Shown here: positions 4,045-5,097 of the stretch, piece after piece | How the letters are laid out: every line of letters begins with the position of its first letter | How positions within the stretch are numbered: the first letter of the stretch is position 1 | Assembly (NCBI GenBank): GCA_025462985.1 | Contig: JAOAPP010000309.1 | Location: 1-5,097 of the forward strand | Source: Bryobacterales bacterium | GTDB lineage: Bacteria; Acidobacteriota; Terriglobia; Bryobacterales; Bryobacteraceae | DNA: 5,097 nucleotides | Direction: 5' to 3' | Notes under the pieces: generated by a model | Told to the model about the DNA's origin: nothing | What the model saw: the letters and a program-made list of their open reading frames with translations, nothing else | The model's database searches: none | Translations under genes and position numbers: made by a program

Positions 4045-5097
4045 ACAACCTCGATCTGAACGCCCTTTCCAGGACTGGTGCTTAAATTGAGAGTGCCGCC
4101 GCAACCGTGCGCTCTGGTCTCCATTCCGGCTAGGCCAAGCCCTCCCGCTGATCCCTTCTTTTCGAGCTCGAATCCCGTACCGTTGTCCTGAACCCTCAGT
4201 CTCACCTCGTCGCCCTTTCGATCCAAATTGATAGACACGGCCGTTGCCTTCGAGTGTCGCGCAATGTTGGTTAGGGCCTCTTGCGCGATCCGGAACAAGT
4301 GCGTCTCGGTCTCGTCCCGCAGGCGCTGGCCCCCGAAGTTACTGTTGAAGCTGACCGACACTCCCGTTCGCACGGAAAAACTATCGCACAAAGACTGGAG
4401 CGCCGCTTCCAGCCCAAAGTCGTCGAGAATCGTGGGTCGCAGGAGTTGTGACATATCTCGTACGTCCTTGATGGCCTGATCGACGAGCTGGCGGCAATCG
4501 GCGAGACGTTCCTGTTCGGAATCCGGTTCACGCAACGCCGACAGATTGGCTTTTACTGCCGTCAGCGCCTGGCCGAGCTCGTCGTGCAGCTCATGTGAAA
4601 ACCGCCGCGCGACATTCTCCTGCGTTTCGAGGAATTGATACTGCATCTGCGTCAGTTGGGAAGCCTGCAACTCAAGACGCCGGAACAATCCGGTGGAGGC
4701 CCGCACCGCCCACGTAGCGCAGATAAGCGAGAGCACAACGCAGGCACAAAACAGCCACACCGTCCAGCGGAGCAAGCCGTGGCCCTCTTGATAAATACTC
4801 TCGCGCAGATACTCTGCCTGTTCATAGGCGGACTCGAGGGCAGTGCTCATCTGGTCACGCGACTGTTCGAGCTGCGTCAGGATCTCTTCGCGCTTTACCA
4901 CATCGCTTCGTTTAGCCAGTCGAAGCCAGTTTGAATTGAGATCCGCCTGTTCGTGTTCGATGTCGTCGATCGCTGCCTTGGCCATGGCCTGCCGCTCAGC
5001 AAAGACCTGAGTATTTTGGTCAATCTGACGGACGGTCCGCAACGCTACAAGCAGCGCGGAGAGCAGCAGTGCGACCGATAAACAAAGGCCCAGCAGG
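4026..5097 (-). CDS. NarX-like membrane sensor histidine kinase (HisKA_3), N-terminus cut by window edge
   Basis: The frame is open from the stop at 4026 to the right edge, giving 357 complete codons counting the stop and no visible start. The 18 codons at 5043-5096 encode a hydrophobic stretch (L-L-G-L-C-L-S-V-A-L-L-L) that is TM1, so the TTG at 5042 is not a real start. About 88 residues of charged, helical sequence follow (5036-4773), then TM2 (about 4770-4706). A coiled linker leads to the HisKA_3 dimerisation domain, whose phospho-acceptor histidine lies in E-L-H-D-E-L-G-Q (codon 4586-4584). The ATPase domain has the N-box asparagine at 4268-4266, D-N-G-T-G-F at 4187-4170 and G-L-G-L-A-G-M at about 4142-4122. 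The short extracytoplasmic loop suggests a four-helix-bundle sensor formed in the dimer, as in NarX or chemoreceptors. There is no PAS or GAF domain in the visible part, and the signal is unknown. It is cotranscribed with, and overlaps, the response regulator gene. Confidence 0.94.
   Translation of the reverse strand, partial: LLGLCLSVALLLSALLVALRTVRQIDQNTQVFAERQAMAKAAIDDIEHEQADLNSNWLRLAKRSDVVKREEILTQLEQSRDQMSTALESAYEQAEYLRESIYQEGHGLLRWTVWLFCACVVLSLICATWAVRASTGLFRRLELQASQLTQMQYQFLETQENVARRFSHELHDELGQALTAVKANLSALREPDSEQERLADCRQLVDQAIKDVRDMSQLLRPTILDDFGLEAALQSLCDSFSVRTGVSVSFNSNFGGQRLRDETETHLFRIAQEALTNIARHSKATAVSINLDRKGDEVRLRVQDNGTGFELEKKGSAGGLGLAGMETRAHGCGGTLNLSTSPGKGVQIEVVCPTGL

Noticed and set aside
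4026..5042. Complete 338-residue histidine kinase starting at TTG 5042
   Set aside because: The frame continues upstream to the window edge and encodes a transmembrane segment, so the gene is truncated by the window and the TTG is internal.
1..5097. Mobile element, CRISPR array, tRNA/rRNA or phage-defence system
   Set aside because: I saw no spaced repeat array, transposase or integrase motifs, terminal inverted repeats, tRNA-like cloverleaf or defence-gene domains, and nearly all the sequence is accounted for by recognisable chromosomal genes.

Overview
The window is an ordinary, gene-dense stretch of a free-living bacterial chromosome. It is moderately GC-rich, has short intergenic gaps and shows no sign of mobile DNA. 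The gene set (bacterial Ku, a KirBac-type potassium channel, a YciE/YciF ferritin-like protein, RlmH and a NarL-type two-component pair) would fit a soil or environmental Gram-negative bacterium, possibly an acidobacterium or a proteobacterium. That placement is an impression from gene content only; the sequence holds no marker that fixes the taxon.

Left block, minus strand (2210 down to 1): ku, then an inward-rectifier K+ channel of the KirBac family, then a HIT-family nucleotide hydrolase/transferase cut off by the window start. The gaps are 58 and 10 nt, so these three are probably cotranscribed. The HIT gene has no stop inside the window.

Middle block, plus strand (2344 to 3389): rlmH (23S rRNA pseudouridine-1915 N3-methyltransferase) diverges from ku across a 133-bp gap. 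That gap carries a strong ku Shine-Dalgarno sequence, a candidate ku promoter and a small inverted repeat. A DUF892/YciF-type ferritin-like gene follows rlmH after 104 nt. It has its own good ribosome binding site and a candidate promoter containing a tandem TTGAAAA repeat.

Right block, minus strand (5097 down to 3403): a membrane sensor histidine kinase of the NarX/HisKA_3 type runs off the window end. Its stop overlaps the start of a NarL/LuxR-type response regulator by 19 nt. The regulator ends only 13 bp from the convergent end of the yciF-like gene, with no visible terminator.

I found no CRISPR array, rRNA or tRNA gene, insertion sequence, prophage element or clearly new multi-gene system. 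The observations most worth checking are inside proteins. In the K+ channel, both residues of the classic pore-helix/filter carboxylate pair are replaced (E to H102 and D to N111). In RlmH, the usual C-terminal Tyr-His-Lys/Arg motif reads Tyr-Pro-Arg.
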